Positions 36,431 through 49,214 of a stretch of 64,000 nucleotides of DNA are shown here, piece by piece. Under the pieces are notes generated by a model. That model did not search any database. It worked only from the letters and a program-made list of their open reading frames with translations, and was not told the DNA's origin. A program made the translations under genes and the position numbers. The stretch is from Carallia brachiata (taxonomy: Eukaryota; Streptophyta; Magnoliopsida; Malpighiales; Rhizophoraceae): contig JADCRB010000025.1 in NCBI GenBank assembly GCA_021464245.1, forward strand, positions 1 through 64,000, written 5' to 3'. Numbering within the stretch: position 1 is the first letter of the stretch; each line of letters opens with the position of its first letter.

Positions 36431-36611
36431 GGGTAATACTAAATATTTTAAAAAATATATTATAAAATATTTTTAAATGTATAATTATATAAATAATTAT
36501 TAATTTTTTTAATATTGTCAAATATAAAAAAAATAAATTAATAATTTTTTTATAATTATATATTTTAATATTTTTCATAATATAATTTTTAAAATATTTA
36601 ACATTACTCTA
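36431..36611. mobile_element. AT-rich foldback MITE, TAAATATTTTAAAAA family, copy 1
   Basis: The ends gggtaatactaaatatttta and taaaatatttaacattactc are inverted, with arms of ~85 bp (tgtataattatataaataat pairs with attatataattat-type words on the right). Related elements lie at 50414-50563 and 60547-60735. Confidence 0.75.
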
Positions 36612-37983
36612 TTTTTTTTAATGTTGTCCATTTCACTAGCAATATATTAAAGGTGAAGTTGGGTTCAATCCTTCGTCTTCTAACTAATGTGGCTTTCGCC
36701 TATTTTATGACTAAAAAGAAGAAAGGAATGTAGAGGTTGAAGAAAAGGTGTACTCTGGGACAAATGTCCGATTTTGTCCCCAACACCTGTTAAATTGCAA
36801 CAAAATTTTATTTTTTTATAATTATATTAATACTTTGCAGAACAACAAAATGAAACTATTAAATGTACTTTTTTATTTTATAATTTACTATTGTAGTTAT
36901 AAAAAAATAAAATTTTGTTATAATTCAACCTTAAGCGAAAATTTTGAAAATATTCTTTAGAAACGTAACGGCGCCCTTATCAAATAATAGTCCAGTACCG
37001 ATAGCTCCCAATAAGAAGGGCGGGTAAGGGGATAACATTATTTAATATTTAATATGTTTTACATTTGTCAGATGTCAAAATGATAATAATAATACAAACA
37101 TTTGTTATTGAGCAGTGCTCTTTTGTCCTCATTTGGACATGCCCAAATGTTGATTCTGTGGTTCTCTTGAACCTTATATTTCATCTTTCTTTTAGTTTAT
37201 TAAAAAATAAATATTAAAAATATTTAATATTATTTTAAATATACGATAATATTATCTTTAAATTATAATTTAAAAAAAAAAAAAAAATTTGCTAATGCAA
37301 TTTAGCTCTTCCTTGGTTCCACTGTTTGACAACTAACTTTTTTTATTTTAATTTCAAATATTATGGATACGTAAAAATATATTTATCAGTAAAGATAAAT
37401 TCAACCACTTTAAGCGAAAGTTTAATGACAGCTCAATGTACTTTTCTCACTTGTGACTCAGATTTGAATCTCATTGACAGTATGTGGCGCTCGACGCCTT
37501 CTTGTTCAACAATAACTAATGCCACGTGCTTTTAATTTTAAATTCGATAATCGCCTTGACTGACTTGAATGAGTTACGTTCAGAATTACTAATACTCAAG
37601 CGATGGGTCAGCTCTTATGAGAGTTGTTAAATAAGATGTTACTCTGACGTCAGTCTAAAAATTTAATAATCGACATACCCACAATAAATTTTTTTATAAT
37701 AAAAAAATAAGGGTAAATCCACAAATATATAACACTACAAAAAAAATACCAGTCGGGATGAAGAAATTTTGAGGGAACAAATTCGAACATTAGCACTTAT
37801 TATCAGATTTTAATCTTTTGAGAGATTAATATTTTTCCATTAGTTGATTTTTTAAGATGTCCTTTGGTAACAAGAAATGACAACACAAAAGAAGACTTTC
37901 AGGGGACCAGACTCTGATTAATGATCATTATTTTCCTATTTTGCCCCTTTTATTCCCCATAATTTTATGAGTAAGCTTTTCTA

Positions 37984-37991
37984 AAACCCTA
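37984..37991 (+). promoter_or_regulatory. Telo-box (AAACCCTA) upstream of GET3
   Basis: The motif aaaccctac lies ~175 bp before the GET3 start codon. Telo-boxes are known from plant translation and housekeeping gene promoters. Presence of the motif is certain; function is inferred. Confidence 0.45.
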
Positions 37992-38165
37992 CTCAAAATC
38001 TTCAAAACCCCATTTTCCCCCAACTTCTTTCATTCCTTTGCTCTGCACCCAAACAGAAGAGAAGAAGAGAAGGCGAAAAAAGAAAGAATCTTTACTGGGT
38101 AATCACTCTTTCCTTCCATTCTTAGCCTTTCTGCAAGCAAGGAATAACATTATCTCTACCAGGCC

Positions 38166-41100
38166 ATGGCAGCTCTGTTGCGACGAGTGGCCAAAACCCA
38201 AAGAAATAGTCATTTTTTGGGACTTGATGGAAGCTTTACTGCTGTGTCAGCTAAAGCTTCAATGTATAGAAAACCAATAAAAGCTGCCTTCCAAGGTAAC
38301 CCCATCTCTCATTTTCTCCAATAACATTGGCGTATGATTTTTTGGTTGAATTAATTTTGTGGGTTCTTAACATTGTTTTTCCTGAACAAGATTTTCTTGG
38401 AAAAAATGCTGCATTTCTTGTGTTATGAAATGCCCAGATGAAGAGGAACAACAATGAAAAGGCAAATGCATCATTGGATAGAAATCAATTAAATGGCTAA
38501 TTATTGGGATTTGTCTTAGTGACTCTCATGGACAATCATTCATGTTTTTAACTGTGCAAAAGAATGGAGCCTGTGGATGATATAATGAGTGAAAGGCATA
38601 TGCTTGTGAACTGTCAGCACGGTTTCTAAGCTCCAAGTTGAATCAATTTGAGGTGGTTTTAACTGTATTCGGCTTGTTCTCAACTGTAGTCAGATCAGTG
38701 GTGACTCCTGCTGAAGCAACTGCGGGATTCGATGAGATGGTTGCTGGTACGCAGCGGAAGTACTACATGATAGGTGGGAAGGGAGGTGTTGGAAAAACAA
38801 GCTGTGCTGCTTCTCTTGCCGTGAAATTTGCTAACCATGGGCACCCAACCATCGTGGTCTCAACTGACCCTGCTCATTCTTTAAGTGATTCTTTTGCTCA
38901 GGTTGTAAGGCTTCCTCTTCTTAGTATCACTAATGTACATGCTGATTAAGTTTGTGTTTGTTATAGTTAAAGACTTTGGGAACACTTCTAAAATATACTG
39001 CTGTTGGTTCATTTTTCCTAGGATTTGACAGGAGGGACGCTTGTTCCTGTTGAAGGTGCAGGTTTCCCACTATTTGCTCTTGAGGTAGTTGCTCAAGTGG
39101 CCATTTTTGTCAAAATTTTGGGATTCCTATGATGGGATGTTGCTTTATCTCAACTCTGTTTGATATACAGATAAACCCTGAGAAAGCTAAAGAAGAACTG
39201 AGAAGTGCAAGTCAGAAAGATGGTGGGAGTGGTGTTAAAGACTTTATGGATGGTATGGGCCTTGGCATGCTTGCTGATCAGGTTAGCTAATTATTTAGTT
39301 TTCCGTACAAATGTGAGCATTCCTTGCATTTTGAAGCCATATATCCTCTTATTACTAGTTGTTGCTGCTAGCACCTGTCAAAAATTTACTTAAGAATTTT
39401 GTAAGGACATAGGGATGTGAGTGCAGTTCAATGTCCACTTAGATTTTAGATATATGATTTAGAAATTGTTGGCTTTTCTGAGTTTCTGCATAAAGCAGAG
39501 TAATAGCAAACTTTTTCTCATATCTTCTGAGGATGTCATTTTCTGTTATTTTAAACCTGACCTACACAAAGGTATGCTCAACATATTCATGGGCGATCAC
39601 TTTAATTTGTCAAAGTTAGGAGAACTGAAACTAGGAGAATTGTTGGACACTCCTCCACCTGGCCTTGATGAAGCCATTGCAATTTCCAAGGTATGTACAT
39701 GGCTTATCCTTGGACTCTACATTTGCTTTTCTGTGAGAAGACTTTGTAAATTATTTCTAACTGAACAGTGAAAGCGCAGGTGCTACAATTTGTTGACTCC
39801 CAAGAGTACAATATGTTTACCAGAATAGTATTTGACACTGCACCAACGGTTAGTGAATTTTATGAGCTTAAGTACTAAGAGTTCAGTCTATGTTTGTCAT
39901 TTATCTATTGTTTATTAATGCGTTGCTTGATAGGGTCATACGCTACGGCTTCTGTCTTTGCCTGACTTTCTGGATTCCTCAATAGGTAAAATGATAAAGG
40001 TATGAAGCAGAAACCCAGATCTGAGGGTAAAAATTTTAGCTAATGGTTCTGCCCAAGCTTCATGTCATAAAGATTTGGCTAGCTGGCTGCCAACATACTG
40101 CAGCCTTCATTCTTTATCTTGGCTTGCGACTGATGAGAAAAGTTTCATGCAGCTGTCGCCAATTAAATTTGGATTAAGGCTTGATCGTTATTGTTGTTGT
40201 TCTACCCAAGCTTGAGATGAGCGATGGCTTTGTATTTCTGAGTCTTATATGATAATTCCAGAACAGTTCCGAAAATTTATGCATTCTCCATTTTTTGTCT
40301 ATTTGTGCTTGCTTGTTCACAATTTTGCATAACGCTGCTGCACATACTGAAAAACGGCTTCTCAATTTATTTGCCAAATCCAGTTGAAAGAGAAGTTGGC
40401 TTCAGCAGCTTCAGCTCTCAAGTCTATGTTTGGGAAAGGGGATGCGCCACAGAATACTGTAAGCATGAAGATTGTACTTTGCAAGTGTCTGGCACTTTTC
40501 CAAGGTCTAACGTCTTGATTTTGAACTTTGTAGTCTCACAAACTGGACCAATTAAGGGAGAGAATGGGAAAAGTACGGGACCTTTTTCGTGACTCAAGCA
40601 GCACTGAGTTTATTATAGTGACTATTCCTACGGTACTGGCCTGAATACGCTCTTTGTAATATGGGCAGCTATTCAAACTCATTACAAACTTATCAAAACT
40701 CCAAGGGACCTTGATTCAGTTTGTTATCTTTAGATACTGAATTCAGCTAGAATTTCAAATTGATAAGTGCATTGAAAATTTTTTGCATAGATGAGTATAC
40801 TTATTGTCATAAAATACAATAAATGTTTTTGGACATACCAGTGGTTTGGGTTGTTTGATTGAATGACGATGCAGAATGGAAATCAAGTGATCGTACCTTA
40901 ATGTTCTTGATCACTTTTTGTTTGTCAACATTCAAGGTTATGGCAGTAAATGAGTCATCAAGGTTGCTTGCATCCTTGAGGAAGGAAAGTGTTCCTGCTC
41001 AAAGGCTCATTGTCAATCAGATTCTCCCTCCATCCGCATCAGATTGCAAGTTCTGTGCCATGAAAAGGAAGGTAATTTCGTATATTGTCTTATGTACTTC

Positions 41101-41922
41101 GAGTGACTTTCTTTTAATTTCCATTGGATTTTTCATTCAGTGCTTCTGAAGCAAAGTTCAACTTGCATCTATTAAGTATAGCGCGTCTTAGATAGAACTT
41201 CTCGTCTGATGAAATATCAAGACAATTTTGCTTTCTCTTGAGTTTGTTAGTTATCATCAATTTGAAAGTTCTAATCTGGCATTGCTCTCACCTTGTAAGT
41301 ATTTAGTTTTTTTATTTTTTATTTTTTGGTCTTTGAGTAGGGTCATAACTCATACGTATAGAAGGGGAGGGGGGATTGGTAGGAGGTTGGATTTGAATCC
41401 CCAACCTCCCACTTGAGCATAATCCCCGGTAACCAACTAAGCTAAACCTGCTAGTTATTGTTTCCGCTTTGTTCGTGCATAATATAGCAGGGCTGCATCC
41501 AAGTTCAAAATTGATTGAAGAGTATTGACACCTTGGTCAACAGTTTTCATAATGATGAACATTTCAACGAAACAATAAGTTGTTTCCCCACCCACCCTCC
41601 CCCAATACTTGGCACTGCAATTGAACTCAAAGACAATATTTTTGCCGTACTTGTAGGCTTGGCCAGATCATAGAGCTTCTCATTTCAATATCCAGATGTG
41701 GATAGCATTACCGCTAACAAATGATCATCATTGCTTTCTTTAAAAGAAAAAACAATTACGGGGTCAGTTTTATCGTTTTTGCAGGATCAGGCTCGCGCCC
41801 TTGATATCATCCAGAACGATCCAGAACTTGGCAGTTTGAAATTGATTCAGGTACCCCTCTTTGATGCAGAGATACGGGGTGTTCCAGCTCTTAAATTCAT
41901 GGGCGATACAGTGTGGAGATAG
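38166..41922 (+). CDS. GET3C: GET3-type ATPase (ArsA family), probably mitochondrial GET3C-like
   Basis: Eleven exons: 38166-38295, 38690-38901, 39022-39084, 39171-39281, 39616-39690, 39780-39848, 39934-39999, 40384-40458, 40534-40632, 40937-41071, 41785-41922. All borders are GT/AG with matching phase, giving a 390-residue protein. The N-terminus ([14 protein letters not shown]) is Arg/Lys-rich without acids, like an organellar presequence. The ATPase has the deviant Walker [11 protein letters not shown], switch [11 protein letters not shown], switch II FDTAPTGHTLRLL and a C-x-x-C in [13 protein letters not shown]3 proteins are dimeric ATPases that chaperone tail-anchored membrane proteins; plants have cytosolic and organellar forms. 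The C-terminal segment ([34 protein letters not shown]) and the short basic N-terminus look closer to Arabidopsis GET3C than GET3B, from memory. No lesion is present. A SINE lies antisense in intron 10. Confidence 0.95.
41308..41455 (-). mobile_element. tRNA-derived SINE, antisense in GET3 intron 10
   Basis: On the minus strand the element begins near agcaggtttagcttagttgg, where tagcttagttgg matches the pol III A-box consensus. It has a B-box-like ggattcaaatcc ~45 bases later and ends in an A-rich tail (aaaaaataaaaaataaaaaa, seen as T-rich 41308-41330 on +). No clear target duplication was found. The promoter boxes plus tail make a SINE more likely than a tRNA gene. Confidence 0.6.
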
Positions 41923-43956
41923 ATCAATTTTCGGGTGTCTGCACAATTAGGTAACTGCCATACTATTAGAGAACCATCCACGTATATGTAATTTTTTTAT
42001 AAGGTTCTAAATATTACAATGTCCAATTTTTGAGTTAAAAACACCTTGCTTGTACAGGTCTACTCGATTAACAAGCATGAAAAAGAACATGCTCGTTCGC
42101 CTTCTGGATCAGTTGCGAAACTGAAGATAACCGGAAAAGCTTTTTTTTTTTTTTATCATATACAAGTTTCTTCTTCATTCATTTGCTCTCCAATGATTGA
42201 GAGATAATAACTATAGCGCTCTCATGATCTTTATGTAGGGTTTCGCTTTTCTTTTTTTTTCTTTCACCAAAAAAAAAGGTTTCGTAGGTATGTCGATCAT
42301 AATATTTATAGATTCAGCCGGAGTGATTCCCGTTTTTGAATGCCTAATTCAACCACTCGTACAAAAGTAGACTCACCATTTGAATACTGTTGAAATTTTT
42401 TTAAATATGACTCTTTATATATTTTTTTTAAAGATCAAGGTGTCATTTGGTTGGCTGAAATGTTTGAAGTTGTACTAAAAAGGAAGCCCATCTCGAATTG
42501 AATTGTGATCATGAATTTTGGTTTTTCTCAGCGGTTGAGCTGATTGATTATTCTAAGCAAATGGGTAATCATGATTAAAATTCTCATCTTCGGTGGATAA
42601 CCGTGTATGCTCCCTTATTTGTTTTGATTAATAAATAAGTACAAAGAAGAGTCTATTTTATATTTAGTAGAGAATATTATACTTAATACACCAACTCTTA
42701 TTTAGAGATATTTTTAATGCTCCTAAGCCAGTCGGGGTCAAAGGTTAGGACATTTCTTAAAATAAATATGCGTTGTACGGTGAACGTATTGCGAATGTCT
42801 TTTTTCCTTTTTTTTTTTTATGAGGACTTTTGTTGAGATAAGTCCGAGGAATTGTTAACATGAAGAGGAATTCACTGGCCGTCAACAAACGTCAGCACCT
42901 TGTCAGAGATGGTGCTGCGAGTAATAATTAGAGCAACTTTCTTGCATTCGAAATTTTTGTGTTTGAAATTGTATCTGTATATAATAATATTTAAATTTTT
43001 TTATAATTATTGTAATATTTTTTATAATAAAAAATAATTAAATTTTTTAAAAATATTATAATAATTAAAAATAAATATTATTATATTCGAACATAATTGA
43101 CAAAAAAAAAAAATTGATGCTCTTAAGGACTACTACACAAATATGTTTAAGTGAGTACATAAATATACGTAATTAATTAATATATTTAATAATTTATTTA
43201 TTTTTATTTTTTAATTTAATTAATTTTTTATAATTTAATAATTTAAATTATTACGTCCTTACCGTATTTTTTACTTATAAACACCCACTTATATTTTTTT
43301 TTCCGGATAATTAACGCACAAGGCGTCCATTAGTAGCTGTCGGTTTCTTGCTCTATTTAGTGTGGCGTCTCGAGAACGTTTCAGTCACTCCAAACCGCAA
43401 AGCATAAGCACTCACTAGCTCGCTCACTGCTACTACTGTATTAAACCAAAAAAAAAAAAAACGTAGAATTCGGATAATTAAAATCAGATAAATAAATATA
43501 AAACGTAGAATTCGTGTATTTTATTTATTTATTTATTTATAAAAATATAGTATAATATAAGCGTTGTTGATGATCTTTTCGCCTTTTTGAGGCAAGAAAA
43601 GCGAAAAGAAAATTTATTTTTGAGGTACGCACTTCTTTTTCCATTGATCTGCCTGTCACTTCTATGATGATGATGATCTGAAATGCACCGTTGATTTTTT
43701 TTCTCTTTTTTTTTTGGCATTTTCTTCCCCGATTTGTGCTGCCTGTTTGGTTGCCGAGAAAATTTTGGATTTTTTTTTTATTCTGTAACGATTAGTTTGT
43801 ATTTTTGATATTCTTTTCAGAGTGCAAGCTGTTAGAAGCCAGAAGAAAATTAATAACAGAGGACAAAAAAAAAAAAAGAAAGGAAAGAAAATTGAGGAAA
43901 GGATAAAATTGCATTTTAGTTTTTTTTTTTTTTTTTTTTTGGTGTGTGGGTGAAAA
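41923..43956. other. Intergenic between GET3 and OTU genes
   Basis: It contains the GET3 3' untranslated region (to ~42300), AT-rich sequence with a foldback at 42957-43105, and the OTU promoter/leader (about 43320-43956, ending in a 22-T run at 43919-43940). No gene is seen. Confidence 0.4.
42957..43105. mobile_element. Small AT-rich foldback MITE
   Basis: tttgtgtttgaaattgtatc at the left and atattcgaacataattgaca at the right are imperfect inverted ends. The inner arms tataataatatttaaatttt and aaaaataaatattattatat pair well. Noncoding. Confidence 0.55.
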
Positions 43957-46900
43957 ATGATGACGTACGAGCAAGATCCAGATGTGGTGCGGTGGGGCCT
44001 ACAATTTTTTGAGAGTGATCCGTATGCTAACTATGCCTACTCTGACGCCATTACTGCTCCACAACTTGATGTGGTGGATTACTATGATGATGGTGGTGGT
44101 GGTGGTGGTGGTGGTGGAGAGCAGCACTGTAAAGAAGAAGGGAATCATTGTTCAGGGTTTGTACCATGCAATGTGGAGAATGATGAGCTCATTGCACATG
44201 CTCTCCAGGAGGAGCTATCTCAGCTTGCTGTTGCTGAGGCACCCGAATCTGGACCCGACAAAGATGATGATCATGATGATGAAGATGATGATGATATGAT
44301 GATCATGATGATCAACATTTGCAAGTGAATGCTTTTCAACAACATTGGGCTGGTCAAGCTGTCCAGAACTATGTATCTACTGGTAGATGTTAGATTTTTA
44401 TGGGTGCTTATATGAATATTTGATTGCCTGTATAGGATTGGATTGGTTTTGTCTACTGCATTTTTGCCCAATAGATTAAGCTATTAGGGGAGATTTAGAA
44501 TATGGATCATATATTAACCTGTTGACTACTGCTTGTGGAACCAGCACTCGAACCCCCGAGTTGGGGCCTTGACAACACTTCTCACATGGAAGCCCATTGG
44601 AGCCTACATTATTGGTTATAAAGCTCTAATATTATGTCAAAAAATCATACCACCTAAAAGCTTAAGCTGTTGCATGAGACCTAGGATATGGTTCATATGT
44701 TAAACTTTAGCAATGCTGTTCTGTGGTCACAGGACTAGAGGGTCGCCAGGAAGAGGCAGAGGCAGATGGCATGGGACCTTCTAGTTTGAGCCCCAGCCCT
44801 CAAAATGTTGTATACAATGGGGACGAGTGGTTACATTCATTGGAGCTAACGGATGGGTATGCTTTCAATGGTGAAGTTGGCAAATGGTTGAATGAAATGG
44901 TGCCTATTCCTGTAAGTGTAGCATCAGAGATATATGCCTTATTTTACCATCACAAACAGAGTTCTGCTCTTAGTATCTCATTCTGTACAAAGTTTCTTTG
45001 TGAAGTTGTATTTCAGATTGATTTTAACTGGAGTTCCCGATTTCTATAATTCTTGTGGTACTTTGATTGAAGTTTGCTGGTACTTTAGACACATTTCTCG
45101 TGGTAATACTAAAGAGGGCATTGTCCTGCAGTAATTTTTGTTATATTTTATTGCTTTTGTGGCTAAAAACTGTATCTAGCCCATGGCATATGTTTTAAAG
45201 AGGAAATTCCTTGTGTTATTATTTTCTTTTGTCTGGAGTTCAGTTAGTTTCGCTGCTAAATCACCACCTCTGATAAGGATTATTTCTGCAAAACAAGGCA
45301 ATAAATTGAAACACACGATCTATGCAGTACTAAAAGTTGGGTGATCATCTGTGTAATATTTCACCTTTTTGTGCTTGTCAACCCAAACATAATGTATTTA
45401 TTACTTTGATACTTGATGGCTTTTTTGCAGCATGTCCCTAAAATCAATGGAGAAATACCATCAGTTGATGAAGCAACATTAGATCACCAAAGGCTGTTAG
45501 ACAGGTAGTTTGTCTTTGACTTTTTGATGGAAAATTTTTCCCGGTTCCTTCTTGTCTTGTTATCTTCCTTTTTCTCTTCAAAGACCTTTCTGTTTCACTT
45601 GTCATCGTGCTTTCTCTTGCAGTGGTTAACTTAGATTTCGACTATTTTTACATTGTCTGTTTCTCTGCACAGATTGCAGGTGTATGATCTGGTTGAGCAT
45701 AAAGTTCAAGGCGATGGTAATTGTCAGGTTAGCTCTTTAACTGTAAAGTGCAATGCTTTTTTATGCTGAAGGTTCCATAGTCTTGTAGTGCCTCATAACT
45801 TCTACTCTTATGGGCAGTTGTGTTAGTTGTATTTATGAATTTCTCTTTGTCCATTTATTCCACCCCATATTGTCTTAGCGCATGCCAAAGAGACTAACTG
45901 TTAACACGTTTAAGATACCTGTTGCTGATAAGTGCAACCAAACACAATTAAAACCTGAACATGCTGCACCTATAAGGTAACGCCCAACGATATTTTGATC
46001 CTAAAACACCTAAACCCTGTATTTTTAACCTTGTAGGAAACAAGCCTATGTTGTTAAGTGAACAGAACATGTCAACCTAGTGAAGGATGTATATTTCTTT
46101 AGTTTTGATTGTGCTTTGGTTGCAGGTGAATAGTGTCATTGACCACCATAGTAGATTGTTTCTATGGCACATGCATTTTAGTTTACAGAAAGATTGGCTC
46201 AGATATCTTTATTAGTGCTGTCGTACACTTGCATAAAGCCTAGTAAATTGTTGTATACTGCTTAAATTAATTTTCCCACATGATGCATCATTAATTCAAA
46301 TAAATTTCCAGTTTCGTGCTCTTTCAGATCAATTTTATCGAACTCCTGAGCATCATGAATTTGTGAGGCATCAAGTCGTTAATCAGGTCAGTGATTATTG
46401 TTATCTTATAGTTGATTTGAGAAGCTTCCATAAATTTCACTGATCTAGTTAATGTTGATTTATGGTTGAATTCTGATGTTTCTTGATTTGGAATGTTTTA
46501 TCAGCTCAAGTCTCATCCAGAGATATATGAAGGATATGTTCCCATGGCTTATGGAGACTATTTGGAAAAGATGATCAGGTATGTTCTGCCCCATTCTGTG
46601 GATTTGATCGTGCTTCTTGAGAATAAAAGCTGGCTTTGGTGTTGCCATGACATGGGTGAAAACAGGAGTGGTGAATGGGGTGATCATGTCACTTTGCAAG
46701 CTGCTGCAGATATGGTATGATTTATGGACACTCTTCCTTTTTCTTCTCGTAAATGGTGTTTATTCTTTTAGTAGTTTCTAGATTTCTATAATGAGCGTAA
46801 ATTGCGCCATCTGACATTTCTATTTTCCTGTAAAATGATTTGCACAAATTCCACTAGAATTATTAATATCTGGAGGCTTAACTGTGTGCAAATGTTCTTT

Positions 46901-49214
46901 GAACCAGTGGTGGTTTAACTGATAAAATGCTTAGTATCAGGTGGGCATTAATGTCTTTGTAACCAAGTGCATATCTGGATTCATAAACTCATCTATTTAC
47001 ACTCTTGCTGCGCATACGTAATCGAAAATGAAGATTACATGTGAACAATAAATAAGTGAAGGATTGACTGCAATGATTCTGCTTAGTGCATGAGTGACAT
47101 AGTATTGCACATGGCGAACCACATTTTGAAGTGCCTCTTCTGCACTTTGAGGCATGAATGCTCAAGGATTTCTTAACATGTGCAGATATGAGAGTTAAGT
47201 AAGATTGATAGTCTGTTTGACAAGGGTGAATGTAAGTAGGCATTTTGGATGGCACTCTGAGCTTTAGGAAAGAAGTTATTGCGACTATTGCTAATTAATA
47301 TTGAGCACATTGATGTGATGATGTTGCTCTCAATCTATTGTGGCAATTTCAATCTAACTTATCCATGTCAGTCTAGCTCAGACACATTTTTCTTTAGCAT
47401 TACCTTTGTTGGCTTGTAATAATTGCCTTTATGCTTTAGTTCTTGGTTCGCTGTTTGTTTTTTTTCTCCTTTCTAACACTTGTTCATGATTTGTTACAGT
47501 ATGGAGTTAAAATAATTGTGATAACATCTTTCAAGAACACTTGCTACATTGAGATTCTTCCGATTGTTGAAAGATCAAAACGTGGTATGTTGCTCATAAA
47601 GTACTTTAATCATTCCTTGTGCTTTCTTTTAATTTATACCAAATGTTTACAGATTAATGAAAGGTTATCTTAGTCCAAACATAAATGGGGAAAAATTAGA
47701 GTCAGCCTTATTTTAAGTTCAGCTGATGGTCAGTCACATGGCCTGTAGTTGGATTTGGTTGCTACTTTTCCAATAATGGGATACCCAAATGTGGTTGACT
47801 TCCAATTTCATCAAATCCAATCCTCTTCATGCATCTTTGCTTTGCCTTTCCTACTCCATTTCCTGCTATAGCTGGATCCCTGCTGTCCCGGCCAATATCT
47901 TTTCATGTTCTTCTTATGTTCACATACATTTGCATCAGAGTAAGATGCTTGCATTTGGTGCATAAAAGATGACAAATGACAATGAATGTCTTCACTATTC
48001 TATTGGAAGAATGCAATTTGTAGTTGATTTTATACAAGTTCAGTCTCCTCTCATTCGGCTCATTCCAAATGTTAAAGAGAGGCAAATCCAATATTTCTAG
48101 CAGGACAGTTTCTGATTCAGCAAACATTTCCTTGTGTATTAATACTTGTAAGAGTGATCCTTATGACCATTTCTTCTAACACTGTAGATCACCTGCTCTA
48201 ACAGCATTTGTGGTTTTGTCTCCTATCCATATGGAGCTTCCTAGATGTTTTACAGAATTTTCTGTAACATTTTTGTGCAGTGATTCTGTTAAGCTTCTGG
48301 GCAGAGGTGCACTACAATTCAATATTTCCACGAGGTAAATAGTCTCCTGTGCTGCTGAAGGTCGAGCACTTTCCTTTTCTTTTTGTAGATGGGAAACAGA
48401 AATGTTCCCATTACTGGACGCATTTTTCTATGTCTACTTTTAGACATTATAATATGATGCTCTCATGGTTTAAGTTCCTATTGGAGATTTGGATCTTGAG
48501 AACTTCTAGTGAAGCAAGGAGTGGATTAATTGAGATAGTGTTAGCCATAATGTGCGTGAGAGAGAGAGAGAGATGATAGGAAGTTGGTGAAGGGACTGAA
48601 AATAATATGAAGGGATAGAAAATAATATATTTGGCAAGAATGGTGGCATAGAATGGCCAGTGAAGCATTTTCCACCTGTGTCCATGATATCTTGGAACTC
48701 AGGATGTGATGAATGTTGAGGACGTCAGAGGTATTAAGTTATATATATGATGTCTTAAATCCATTCAACTACAAATAGTTTCTGATTTGCTGTCAGCATA
48801 ACCAAGCATTATTGAGAGAAACCTGTCATACCTCCTACAACACTTGTTATGAGAAAAGTATCAACGAAGAGATAAACACCCAGTATCCCTGTTTTGCATT
48901 GTATATTAGATTAAATACCCAGCGACTAGGAGCATGTTAGAATGTGTTCTTGGGCCAATTTATGAATATATAATCTAGACGAGAATGATTGTCCTGTGTG
49001 ACCTGTTCTGAATTATGCCTATTTATTTCCATCAAAAAAGGAAAATAAAAAAGAAAATGAAAAGGCTAGCTTCTCTAAGTGATTGCAACAACGGTCAATG
49101 ATTCTTGTGTGTTGAAATCTTATCATAGATGTTCTTGCGTATGAGACCAAGAAGAAAAGGTGGCGGACATTTCGAACCAAGCATTGGGATCACCAGTTGA
49201 ATGCCGATGACTGA
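43957..49214 (+). CDS. OTU-domain cysteine protease (deubiquitinase), one frame break in exon 1
   Basis: Ten exons: 43957-44382, 44733-44911, 45431-45504, 45673-45727, 46312-46386, 46505-46578, 46666-46714, 47500-47584, 48281-48334, 49129-49214. The N-terminus (MMTYEQDPDVVRWGLQFF) has a poly-Gly run from a GGT repeat, then ENDELIAHALQEELSQL. The OTU domain has the catalytic Cys in QGDGNCQFRALSDQFY, GYVPMAYGDYLEKM, WGDHVTLQAAAD, and the catalytic His in SFWAEVHYNS; it ends in a basic KKKRWRTF tail. This is the layout of the plant OTU9/10/11 group, which removes ubiquitin. All junction phases agree except inside exon 1: the N-terminal frame hits TGA at 44326-44328, while the frame that continues into exon 2 (HLQVNAFQQHWAGQAVQNYV) is displaced by one base. 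A single G missing in the GAT repeat at ~44295 would restore it. Either a sequence error or a recently broken gene. Confidence 0.9.
44470..44706. repeat. Direct-repeat relic in OTU intron 1
   Basis: agattaagctattagggg, then atggatcatatattaac (44474-44520) is repeated as agcttaagctgttgcatg, then atggttcatatgttaaac (44657-44705). Between them lies gctctaatattatgtca, a degraded complement of the tggtatcagagc primer-binding-site-like word, and a small hairpin actcgaacccccgagt. A TRIM/LTR-type relic is plausible. Confidence 0.4.

Larger units (their letters stand above)
36067..38165. other. Divergent intergenic region between the DUF547 and GET3 genes
   Basis: It contains the DUF547 upstream region (36067-36420), a MITE at 36431-36611, and AT-rich sequence to ~37900. 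It ends in the GET3 5' leader (about 37980-38165, purine-rich gaagagaagaagagaaggcg). No coding region is seen. Confidence 0.45.

Noticed and set aside
41345..41455. tRNA gene on the minus strand
   Set aside because: No acceptor-stem pairing; followed by an A-rich tail, so SINE is the better reading.
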